Shown here in pieces: positions 1 through 5,774 of a stretch of 5,774 nucleotides of DNA. The notes beneath the pieces were generated by a model. That model was not told the DNA's origin. It did no database searches and saw only the letters and a list, made by a program, of their open reading frames with translations. Each line of letters starts with the position of its first letter. The stretch's first letter is position 1. Source of the stretch: Flavobacteriales bacterium (GTDB lineage Bacteria; Bacteroidota; Bacteroidia; Flavobacteriales_D; Parvicellaceae); the NCBI GenBank assembly GCA_015488785.1, contig WFNC01000292.1:1-5774 (forward strand), written 5' to 3'. The position numbers and the translations under genes are program-made.

Positions 1-899
1 CGCATCCATTATCTCCCGATTATGATTTCTTAATGCACGGAAATGAAGCTGAATTTCAAGCAGGGATATCTATTCTAGGAAAGTTAACGGCAGGTAAAGT
101 TAATTTGCAGTTAAGAAGTAATGTCATTGCAGATAAAGCTTTTTCAGCTGTAAAAGGAGCAGAGATAACGAAAGTTTCGGGTGTTCATCCAGCAGGAAAC
201 GTAGGACCTCAAATTCATGCAATTAATCCAATAAACAAAGGAGAAACAATTTGGGTTGTAAATGCTCAAGATGTAGCTATTATTGGGAAGTTTGCTTTAA
301 CAGGTAAATATGACGCTACAAAATGTATCGCACTTACAGGTTCCAAAGCGATTAATCGTAAATATTATAAAACGATAATTGGAGCAGATCTTTCTACTAT
401 TTTTAATGGAAATGTAGAAACAGAAGATACACGATTGATTTCTGGAAATCCTTTAACAGGTTTAAAAGTTGAGGGAAAAGATAGTTATTTAGGTTTTTAT
501 GACTATCAACTAACAGTTTTGCCAGAGGGAGATCATTATAAGTTTTTCTTAACAGAAGGGTGGTTAAGTTTAGGCTTTAGTAAATTCTCAGCTTCGAGAG
601 CTTATCCAACTTGGATGATGCCAAAATCTAAGCGTTACGATTTAGATACTAATCTAAATGGAGAAGAAAGAGCTTTTGTTGTTTCTGAACAATATGAGAA
701 AGTATTCCCATTCGATATTTACCCAGTTCATTTATTAAAGTCAATCGTTATTAATGATATCGATGCAATGGAAAACTTAGGTATTTATGAAGTTGCACCA
801 GAAGATTTTGCACTATGTGAATTTGTATGTACATCAAAAATCGAATCTCAATCAATCGTGAGACAAGGTTTAGATGTGATATTAAACGAATGCTTTTAA
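1..899 (+). CDS. nqrA: Na+-translocating NADH:quinone reductase subunit A, 5'-truncated by window edge
   Basis: This is the C-terminal part of NqrA, the soluble cytoplasmic-side subunit of the Na+-NQR complex, which carries no redox cofactor of its own that can be read from sequence. The reading frame is open from base 3, with residues HPLSPDYDF before the first internal ATG at 33. That ATG is therefore not the true start. About 298 residues are visible of a family length near 445-450, so roughly 150 N-terminal residues lie outside the window. Recognisable family segments are FQAGISILGKLTAGKV, HPAGNVGPQIHAINPI followed by a WVVNAQDVAIIGKF stretch, and ALTGSKA. The C-terminal module has DIYPVHLLKSIV and APEDFALCEFVC, matching the DIFP/LLK and EEDLALC/FVC blocks of Vibrio NqrA. 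No membrane segment is seen. It is the first gene of the operon, so the promoter must lie upstream of the window. The identification is firm; only the N-terminus is unknown. Confidence 0.96.
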   Translation, partial: HPLSPDYDFLMHGNEAEFQAGISILGKLTAGKVNLQLRSNVIADKAFSAVKGAEITKVSGVHPAGNVGPQIHAINPINKGETIWVVNAQDVAIIGKFALTGKYDATKCIALTGSKAINRKYYKTIIGADLSTIFNGNVETEDTRLISGNPLTGLKVEGKDSYLGFYDYQLTVLPEGDHYKFFLTEGWLSLGFSKFSASRAYPTWMMPKSKRYDLDTNLNGEERAFVVSEQYEKVFPFDIYPVHLLKSIVINDIDAMENLGIYEVAPEDFALCEFVCTSKIESQSIVRQGLDVILNECF

Positions 900-976
900 T
901 TAGATAGTTAATAATTAAGCCGTTAAGCTTTCAAGTCTTTTATCTTGAATCTTAATGTCTTGAATCTAAAAAAACA
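900..976 (+). repeat. nqrA-nqrB spacer with short direct and inverted repeats
   Basis: This 77-nt spacer is the longest inside the operon. It holds TTAAGC twice (915-920 and 923-928, an 8-nt period), TCTTGAATCT twice (943-952 and 958-967), and a 6-bp inverted repeat TTCAAG/CTTGAA (930-935 and 944-949) around an 8-nt loop. There is no T-run behind the inverted repeat, so it is not an intrinsic terminator. I see no TAnnTTTG Bacteroidota -7 element, so an internal promoter is not supported. The hairpin could affect mRNA processing or stability between nqrA and nqrB, but that is only inference. Confidence 0.4.
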
Positions 977-2179
977 ATGAAATTTTTAAGAAATATATTT
1001 GATAATGCACATGCGGCACTTAACAAATCGGAAAAGACCAAAAAGTATTTTCCATTAGTTGATTCGCTTGATACATTAATGTTTACCCCTAACCACGTTA
1101 CCCAAAGTGGTTCGCACGTTAGGGATGCAATTGATTTAAAAAGAACAATGATGTTCGTAATACTAGCATTAATTCCAGCTTTATTGTTTGGAATGTACAA
1201 TGTTGGAGTTCAACACTTTTTGGCGCTTGGAGAATCTTACGAGTTTTTCGATGCTTTCTTACACGGAGCAATTAGAGTTTTACCTTTAATAGTTGTTTCT
1301 TATGGGGTTGGTCTTGGAATTGAGTTTATTTTTGCAATAAAAAATGGACATGCAGTACAAGAAGGATTCTTAGTTTCAGGAATGTTAATTCCTTTAATTA
1401 TGCCGGTTGATACTCCGCTTTGGATGGTAGCTGTAGGAACTGCTTTTGCCGTTGTAATCGGTAAAGAGGTTTTTGGAGGAACAGGAATGAATGTGATGAA
1501 CGTAGCCTTAACAGCTAGAGCATTTTTATTCTTTTCTTATCCAACTAAAATGTCAGGGAATGATGTTTGGATTTCTGGTTTTTCAGAAATGAAACAAGAC
1601 GGGACTTTGGTCGATGGAATTACAGGAGCTACTCCACTTGGAGATTTAGCCGCAATAGGAAGAGAAGGAGCAAGCTTTACTAGTCTCGATGGTTTTACCA
1701 ATGCAGGACATAGTTTAATGGAATTGATTTATGGGTTATATCCTGGTTCTATTGGAGAAACATCTGTAATCGCTATATTAATAGGAGCAATCTTTTTATT
1801 GAAAACAGGAATAGCAAGTTGGAAAGTAATGGGGTCTTTTTTCTTAGGAGGATATTTAATGGCTTTATTATTCAATGGAATAGGAGGAAGCGAATATTTT
1901 ACTTTACCAGCAATCAATCAAATGATGTTGGGTGGTTTTATGTTCGGTATGGTCTTTATGATTACCGATCCTGTTACAGCAGCTCAAACAAGTACAGGTA
2001 AATACATTTATGGATTTTTAGGAGGTTCGTTAGCAATTTTGATTAGAGTTGTAAATCCTGCTTACCCAGAAGGTGTCATGTTAGCAATATTAATTGCCAA
2101 CGTATTCGCGCCACTTATCGATCACATGGTTGTAAGTGCTAATATTAAACGAAGATTAAAAAGAGTTAAAACAGTATAA
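977..2179 (+). CDS. nqrB: Na+-translocating NADH:quinone reductase subunit B
   Basis: NqrB is the large integral membrane subunit. In the family it carries one covalent FMN and a riboflavin, passes electrons to quinone and is closely tied to Na+ translocation. The 400 residues are near the family length of about 400-415. After a hydrophilic N-terminus (about 1-54) come roughly ten hydrophobic helices, at about 55-77, 96-120, 127-146, 148-166, 172-188, 262-278, 284-303, 312-330, 344-358 and 364-383. The signature KEVFGGTGMNVMNVALTARA lies at about 163-182. The flavinylation motif DGITGAT is at 213-219, so Thr219 should be the phosphoester-linked FMN acceptor, equivalent to Vibrio Thr236. The start at 977 gives the expected N-terminus. 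It has an A-rich leader (TCTAAAAAAACA) and no Shine-Dalgarno sequence. nqrC begins 2 nt after the stop, implying translational coupling. Identification is certain from motifs and neighbours. Confidence 0.98.
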   Translation: MKFLRNIFDNAHAALNKSEKTKKYFPLVDSLDTLMFTPNHVTQSGSHVRDAIDLKRTMMFVILALIPALLFGMYNVGVQHFLALGESYEFFDAFLHGAIRVLPLIVVSYGVGLGIEFIFAIKNGHAVQEGFLVSGMLIPLIMPVDTPLWMVAVGTAFAVVIGKEVFGGTGMNVMNVALTARAFLFFSYPTKMSGNDVWISGFSEMKQDGTLVDGITGATPLGDLAAIGREGASFTSLDGFTNAGHSLMELIYGLYPGSIGETSVIAILIGAIFLLKTGIASWKVMGSFFLGGYLMALLFNGIGGSEYFTLPAINQMMLGGFMFGMVFMITDPVTAAQTSTGKYIYGFLGGSLAILIRVVNPAYPEGVMLAILIANVFAPLIDHMVVSANIKRRLKRVKTV

Positions 2180-2181
2180 AG

Positions 2182-2922
2182 ATGGCAGTTAATAGAGATA
2201 GTAACGGATATACGATATTGTTTGCTACCATTATGGTAGTTCTTGTTGGAGGAGTTTTAGCATATTTAGCTACAGCTTTAAAACCAGCACAAGAAGCAAA
2301 CGTAAAAAATGAGAAAATGCAAAATATACTTCAAGCCATTGGTGTTGAAAGTACAGACGGTATTTCGAGAGAAGAAGCAGGTGCAAAATTCAACGATTAT
2401 GTTGTTGAAAGAGTAACACTAAATTATAATGGAGAAGTTTTAGAAACTAAATCAAATAAAGATGAAATTTCTGGAGATTTAGATGCTTTTAATATTGATT
2501 TATTAAAAGAGTATAAAACAGTTAAGGCGAAAGAAGATCGACATTATCCTTTGTTTGTTTGTGAAGCAGATGGACAAAAGTTTTATGTAGTACCTGTTTT
2601 AGGTAAAGGTCTTTGGGCAGCAGTTTGGGGATACATTGGCTTAAAAGAAGATGGTTCTACTATCAGTGGAGCGGTATTCGATCATAAATCAGAAACTCCA
2701 GGACTAGGAGCAGAAATTACAAAAGACTTTTTCGAAAAACAATTTGTAGGGAAAACAATTGATGAAGCTGGAGTTTACTCTCCAATTAAGGTTAAAAAAC
2801 CCGGTTTTGAGTTAGGAATTCACGAAGTTGATGGTATTAGTGGAGGAACGTTTACAAGTGTAGGTGTTAAGGAAATGATGGAAAGAACTTTGGAAGTTTA
2901 CTACACTTATTTAAAAAAATAA
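2182..2922 (+). CDS. nqrC: Na+-translocating NADH:quinone reductase subunit C
   Basis: NqrC is a flavoprotein subunit anchored by one N-terminal helix, with its FMN domain outside the cytoplasm. It relays electrons from the NqrD/NqrE iron centre to NqrB. The protein has 246 residues, against about 255-260 in Vibrio. A single membrane helix lies at about 11-33, followed by a hydrophilic domain. The FMN-binding domain includes PLFVCEADGQKFYVVPVLGKGLW (about 123-145), the conserved HKSETPGLGAEI stretch (168-179) and the flavinylation motif DGISGGT at 217-223. Thr223 is the expected FMN acceptor, equivalent to Vibrio Thr225. The motif reads SGGT where SGAT is usual. An ApbE-type flavin transferase must act on this protein and on NqrB, but its gene is not in the window. 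The start follows the nqrB stop by only 2 nt, so translation is probably coupled. Confidence 0.97.
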   Translation: MAVNRDSNGYTILFATIMVVLVGGVLAYLATALKPAQEANVKNEKMQNILQAIGVESTDGISREEAGAKFNDYVVERVTLNYNGEVLETKSNKDEISGDLDAFNIDLLKEYKTVKAKEDRHYPLFVCEADGQKFYVVPVLGKGLWAAVWGYIGLKEDGSTISGAVFDHKSETPGLGAEITKDFFEKQFVGKTIDEAGVYSPIKVKKPGFELGIHEVDGISGGTFTSVGVKEMMERTLEVYYTYLKK

Positions 2923-2943
2923 AATTTTAGAAAATTTAAAGAT

Positions 2944-3594
2944 ATGAGCGAACAAGCAACAAGAGAACCGTTATTTTCTAAGCAAAATAAAAAGTTAATA
3001 ACCGATCCGTTAAACGATAACAATCCTGTTACAATACAAGTCTTAGGTATTTGTTCAGCGTTGGCAGTAACGGTACAAATGAGCAATGCAGTTGTAATGT
3101 CATTGTCGGTAATGGGAGTTTTAATTGTAGGAAATGTTATTATTTCTGCATTAAGAAATCTTATTCCTAATAAAATAAGAATTATAGTTCAATTAGTTAT
3201 CGTAGCTGCATTAGTAATTATAGTCGATCAAGTATTAAAGGCCTATGTATATGATGTATCTAAACAATTGTCTGTATTTGTGGGGTTAATTATTACCAAC
3301 TGTATTATAATGGGGCGTTTAGAAGCATTTGCATTAGGAAACAAACCTTGGGCATCAGCGTTAGATGGATTAGGAAATGGATTAGGATATGGATTGGTAT
3401 TAGTAATTGTAGCATTTTTTAAAGAGCTATTAGGTTCTGGAAAATTATTCGGAATAGAAATTTTACCAGAGTCTATTTATGATTTTGGATATATGAATAA
3501 TGGATTAATGTTATTGCCTCCATCATCGTTGGTAATTGTAGCAATCTATATTTGGGTTCAAAAAAGTAGAAACCCTAACTTAATCGAACACTAA
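2944..3594 (+). CDS. nqrD: Na+-translocating NADH:quinone reductase subunit D
   Basis: NqrD is an integral membrane subunit of the NqrDE/RnfAE family. It pairs with NqrE in inverted topology to hold an iron centre within the membrane. The 216 residues match the family length of about 210. About six hydrophobic helices follow a polar N-terminus of about 28 residues. The two iron-ligand cysteines are present: Cys37 in VLGICSALAVT and Cys120 in LIITNCIIMGRLEAFA, equivalent to Vibrio Cys29 and Cys112. Other strong family blocks are DNNPVTIQ, VDQVLKAYVYDVSKQLSVFVGL, and DGLGNGLGYG followed by FFKELLGSGKLFG. The gene starts 21 nt after nqrC with the context TTTAAAGATATG, A-rich and without a Shine-Dalgarno sequence. 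The resemblance to RnfE is expected, but the neighbouring nqrA, nqrB, nqrC and nqrF settle the assignment as NqrD. Confidence 0.98.
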   Translation: MSEQATREPLFSKQNKKLITDPLNDNNPVTIQVLGICSALAVTVQMSNAVVMSLSVMGVLIVGNVIISALRNLIPNKIRIIVQLVIVAALVIIVDQVLKAYVYDVSKQLSVFVGLIITNCIIMGRLEAFALGNKPWASALDGLGNGLGYGLVLVIVAFFKELLGSGKLFGIEILPESIYDFGYMNNGLMLLPPSSLVIVAIYIWVQKSRNPNLIEH

Positions 3595-3625
3595 AAACAA
3601 GAAGTAAAAATTTAAAAGTAGAAAA

Positions 3626-4240
3626 ATGGAATTATTAAGTTTATTTATCAGAAGTGCTTTTGTCGATAATATGATTTTCGCTTTCTTTTTTGGAATGTGT
3701 TCATATTTGGCAGTTTCTAAAACTGTAAAAACAGCGGTAGGACTAGGAGCAGCAGTAATATTTGTATTGACGGTTACAATACCTGTCAATTATTTATTAG
3801 AAAATTATGTGCTAAAGCAAGGAGCTTTAGTATGGATGGGAGATGAATTTGCAGACATGGATTTGAGCTTTTTGAGCTTTATTATGTTTATTGCAGTTAT
3901 TGCATCTATTGTTCAGTTAGTAGAAATAATTGTAGAAAAATTCTCGCCAGCACTATACGGAGCTTTAGGGATTTTCTTACCGCTTATTGCCGTGAATTGC
4001 GCAATAATGGGGGGAGCATTATTTATGCAAGAAAAACAATTTCCTACAATTGGTCATGCAACTATTTACGGTTTAGGATCAGGAGTTGGATGGTTTATAG
4101 CTGTCGTATTAATAGCGGCTATTCGAGAGAAAATTAGATATTCACATGTTCCAGCTCCACTTAGAGGAGTAGGTATGGCTTTTATCCTTACAGGGTTAAT
4201 GGGGCTAGCTTTCCTTGGATTTATGGGATTTGAACTTTAA
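3626..4240 (+). CDS. nqrE: Na+-translocating NADH:quinone reductase subunit E
   Basis: NqrE is the membrane partner of NqrD. The two are homologous, sit in opposite orientation, and each supplies two cysteines to the shared intramembrane iron centre that takes electrons from NqrF. The 204 residues compare with 198 in Vibrio. About six hydrophobic helices can be seen from residue 5 to the C-terminus. The ligand cysteines are Cys25 in FFGMCSYLAVSK and Cys125 in LIAVNCAIMGGALF. Further family blocks are GLGSGVGWFIAVVLIAAIREKIRYSHVPAPLRGVG (about 149-183) and the terminal ILTGLMGLAFLGFMGFEL. The start lies 31 nt after nqrD in an A-rich leader (AAAAGTAGAAAA) with no Shine-Dalgarno sequence. Two six-G runs in this and the next gene lie in frame and do not disturb the reading frame. 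Assignment is certain from sequence and context. Confidence 0.98.
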   Translation: MELLSLFIRSAFVDNMIFAFFFGMCSYLAVSKTVKTAVGLGAAVIFVLTVTIPVNYLLENYVLKQGALVWMGDEFADMDLSFLSFIMFIAVIASIVQLVEIIVEKFSPALYGALGIFLPLIAVNCAIMGGALFMQEKQFPTIGHATIYGLGSGVGWFIAVVLIAAIREKIRYSHVPAPLRGVGMAFILTGLMGLAFLGFMGFEL

Positions 4241-4265
4241 TATTTAAGACAGAAAAAAGAAAGAT

Positions 4266-5630
4266 ATGTTACAACAAATTATTATAGCAATAGTCGTTTT
4301 TTTAATCGTAGTATTAGTGCTTACAGCCTTACTATTATTTGTAAAAGCAAAATTATCTCCATCAGGGAAAATTAAAATTACCATCAATGGAGATAAAGTA
4401 ATCGAAGTTAATGGAGGGGGGACTTTACTTTCAACTTTGGGAGCAGAAGGAATTTATTTACCATCAGCTTGTGGTGGTGGTGGTACTTGTATTCAATGTA
4501 CGTGTCACGTATTATCTGGAGGTGGAAGTATTTTACCAACAGAAGCTCCTCACTTTTCTCGTAAAGAAATCGCTAATCACATGCGTCTTGGTTGCCAAGT
4601 AAAGGTAAAAGAGGACATGGAGATTGAAATCGAAGACGAAATTTTAGGGATAAAAGAATGGGAAGCAACAGTAGTTTCTAACTACAATGTAGCGACTTAT
4701 ATCAAAGAGTTTATTGTTGAAATTCCAGAAGATATGGACTACAAAGCAGGAGGGTATATACAAATTAAAATACCTAAATGTGAAGTTAAATTCTCGGAAA
4801 TGGACGTTACAGCTCATCCATTAGATCATCCAGGAGAACCTAAAAAATTCGAAAAAGAATGGGCTGAAGGACCTTTTGCTTTGCGTAATTTAGTAATGAA
4901 AAATCCTGAAGAAGTTGTAAGAGCTTATTCAATGGCTTCTTACCCAGCAGAGGGACGAAAAATTATGCTTAACGTAAGGGTTGCAGCTCCACCTTTTGAT
5001 CCAACAGCAGGAGAATTAAGAAAAGACAAAGACGGTAAACAAGTAATGGGAAGAGATGGTAAACCCGCACACGTAGGTGGATGGATGAACATTAACCCAG
5101 GTATTGCTTCTTCTTATATTTTTAACTTAAAAGTAGGAGACAAAGCGGTTATTTCAGGTCCTTACGGAGAGTTCTTTATTAACGATTCTGATTCGGAAAT
5201 GTTATACGTAGGAGGGGGAGCAGGAATGGCTCCAATGCGTTCTCACTTATATGAATTATTCCATACTTTAAAAACAGATCGTAAGGTAACTTACTGGTAT
5301 GGAGGTAGAAGTAGAGCTGAATTGTTTTACATTCACTATTTTAGAGCATTAGAAAAAGAATTTCCAAACTTTAAGTTTTATTTAGTCCTTTCAAACGCTT
5401 TACCAGAAGATAATTGGAAAGTAAAGAAAGATATTTATGACGAAGAAGGAGACGGTTTTGTTGGTTTTGTACACAATGCTGTAATTAAAGAGTATTTAGA
5501 AAAACATGAAGCACCAGAAGATATAGAATTCTACTTCTGTGGTCCTCCAATGATGAATAATGCCGTAGTTCAAATGTGCGACGATTGGGGAGTTCCTCCA
5601 GAAAATGTAAGATTCGATGATTTCGGATAA
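4266..5630 (+). CDS. nqrF: Na+-translocating NADH:quinone reductase subunit F (NADH dehydrogenase subunit)
   Basis: NqrF is the electron-input subunit: it oxidises NADH at FAD and passes electrons through a 2Fe-2S cluster to the NqrD/NqrE iron centre. One membrane helix (about 4-27) anchors it. A ferredoxin domain (about 34-128) has the cluster cysteines Cys69, Cys75, Cys78 (C-x5-C-x2-C) and Cys110 in RLGCQV. The FAD domain has RAYSMAS at 219-225. The NAD domain has VGGGAGMAPMRSH at 315-327 and FCGPPMM at 424-430, with the family's conserved Cys425. The C-terminus DDFG supplies the aromatic residue that stacks on FAD. At 454 residues it is about 46 longer than Vibrio NqrF (408). The extra length lies in loops around 183-205, 246-277 and 385-396. 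Cys80, two residues after the third ligand, is additional. The start follows GAAAGAT, 25 nt after nqrE. It is the last gene before a terminator. Confidence 0.98.
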   Translation: MLQQIIIAIVVFLIVVLVLTALLLFVKAKLSPSGKIKITINGDKVIEVNGGGTLLSTLGAEGIYLPSACGGGGTCIQCTCHVLSGGGSILPTEAPHFSRKEIANHMRLGCQVKVKEDMEIEIEDEILGIKEWEATVVSNYNVATYIKEFIVEIPEDMDYKAGGYIQIKIPKCEVKFSEMDVTAHPLDHPGEPKKFEKEWAEGPFALRNLVMKNPEEVVRAYSMASYPAEGRKIMLNVRVAAPPFDPTAGELRKDKDGKQVMGRDGKPAHVGGWMNINPGIASSYIFNLKVGDKAVISGPYGEFFINDSDSEMLYVGGGAGMAPMRSHLYELFHTLKTDRKVTYWYGGRSRAELFYIHYFRALEKEFPNFKFYLVLSNALPEDNWKVKKDIYDEEGDGFVGFVHNAVIKEYLEKHEAPEDIEFYFCGPPMMNNAVVQMCDDWGVPPENVRFDDFG

Positions 5631-5656
5631 ATAACACTTATAAATCACAATGATAT

Positions 5657-5690
5657 AAAATCCTCAAAGTTTTCTTTGGGGATTTTTTTT
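5657..5690 (+). terminator. intrinsic terminator closing the nqr operon
   Basis: AAAATCCTCAAAG (5657-5669) pairs with CTTTGGGGATTTT (5674-5686) around a TTTT loop. This gives a 13-bp stem with a single G-T wobble, and a T-run covers 5683-5690. It lies 26 nt after the nqrF stop, so transcription should end there with no further co-transcribed gene. The A/T base of the stem also gives TTTTATAT when read from the other strand, so weaker bidirectional termination is possible. Confidence 0.9.
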
Positions 5691-5699
5691 GTATATTTG
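5675..5699 (+). promoter_or_regulatory. weak candidate Bacteroidota promoter after the terminator
   Basis: TATATTTG at 5692-5699 fits the Bacteroidota -7 consensus TAnnTTTG. The only TTTG upstream (5675-5678) sits inside the terminator stem, with a 13-nt gap that is shorter than the usual spacing of about 17-23. No gene start is visible within the remaining 75 nt. In a sequence this AT-rich the match may be chance. Confidence 0.15.
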
Positions 5700-5774
5700 A
5701 GTTGTGAATTATTATGTTTCAAATATTGTAAGCTGCTTTGATTATTACCCTTTTGGGATGGTGATGCCTGGGAG

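Noticed and set aside
33..35. ATG at 33 as the start of nqrA
   Set aside because: The same frame stays open to the window edge with family-like residues (HPLSPDYDFL), and the family needs about 150 more N-terminal residues.
952..1200. 82-codon minus-strand open frame opposite the start of nqrB
   Set aside because: It is fully antisense to well-conserved nqrB sequence, resembles no family I know, and has no start context or partner genes.
1729..1917. 62-codon minus-strand open frame within nqrB
   Set aside because: It is the complement of membrane-helix codons of nqrB. Its lysine/proline/isoleucine-rich content reflects the antisense of hydrophobic AT-rich codons.
1819..2001. 60-codon plus-strand open frame in another frame of nqrB
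   Set aside because: It overlaps the conserved C-terminal helices of nqrB and has no recognisable protein features of its own.
2922..2937. AAATTTT-AG-AAAATTT palindrome between nqrC and nqrD, considered as a terminator
   Set aside because: It is all A/T with a 2-nt loop and no T-run, and it sits within an obligate multi-subunit operon. Chance in an A/T-rich leader is the better explanation.
3580..3789. 69-codon minus-strand open frame across the nqrD-nqrE junction
   Set aside because: It is antisense to nqrE coding sequence and the A-rich leader, so its LLLNFYFLFLVF tail is just the complement of an A-rich spacer.
2944..4240. Possibility that nqrD and nqrE are really rnfE and rnfA of an Rnf complex
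   Set aside because: Flanking nqrA, nqrB, nqrC and an FAD/2Fe-2S NqrF with NADH-binding motifs are diagnostic of Na+-NQR. There is no rnfB or rnfC.
4473..4484. GGT tandem repeat that looks like a microsatellite
   Set aside because: It encodes the four conserved glycines of the CGGGG cluster loop, so selection on the protein explains it.
4411..4602. 63-codon plus-strand open frame within nqrF
   Set aside because: It is a shifted frame over the ferredoxin domain. The poly-valine run comes from the GGT repeat that encodes the cluster-loop glycines.

Overview
This window carries most of one operon: nqrA (5'-truncated by the window edge), nqrB, nqrC, nqrD, nqrE and nqrF, all on the + strand in the canonical order. 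They encode the six subunits of the sodium-pumping NADH:quinone oxidoreductase (Na+-NQR). The sequence is AT-rich, the genes lack GGAGG-type Shine-Dalgarno sequences and have A-rich leaders instead, and NqrF is longer than the Vibrio form. Together with the protein sequences this points to Bacteroidota, most likely a marine or otherwise salt-adapted member of the Flavobacteriia. The genus cannot be told from the window.

Layout: 1-899 is the C-terminal two thirds of nqrA. 900-976 is a 77-nt spacer with short direct and inverted repeats. nqrB (977-2179) and nqrC (2182-2922) are 2 nt apart. nqrD (2944-3594), nqrE (3626-4240) and nqrF (4266-5630) follow with spacers of 21-31 nt. A strong intrinsic terminator at 5657-5690 closes the operon. 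The last 84 nt hold no recognisable complete gene. Their GC-rich tip may be the edge of a convergent gene or tRNA.

How the parts work together: NqrF takes a hydride from NADH onto FAD and passes single electrons to its 2Fe-2S cluster. An iron centre held by four cysteines of the inverted-repeat membrane subunits NqrD and NqrE relays them across the membrane. They then pass through the covalently bound FMNs of NqrC and NqrB and a riboflavin in NqrB to quinone, and Na+ is exported. Every signature residue I looked for is present: the ferredoxin, FAD and NAD motifs of NqrF, the cysteine pairs in NqrD and NqrE, and the FMN-acceptor threonines in NqrB and NqrC. The complex therefore looks functional.

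This is an ordinary housekeeping energy operon. I found no evidence of a novel system. The points worth a second look are lineage-type insertions and an extra cysteine in NqrF, an SGGT instead of SGAT flavinylation motif in NqrC, the absence of a co-transcribed flavin transferase gene (apbE) after nqrF, and the unresolved right edge.
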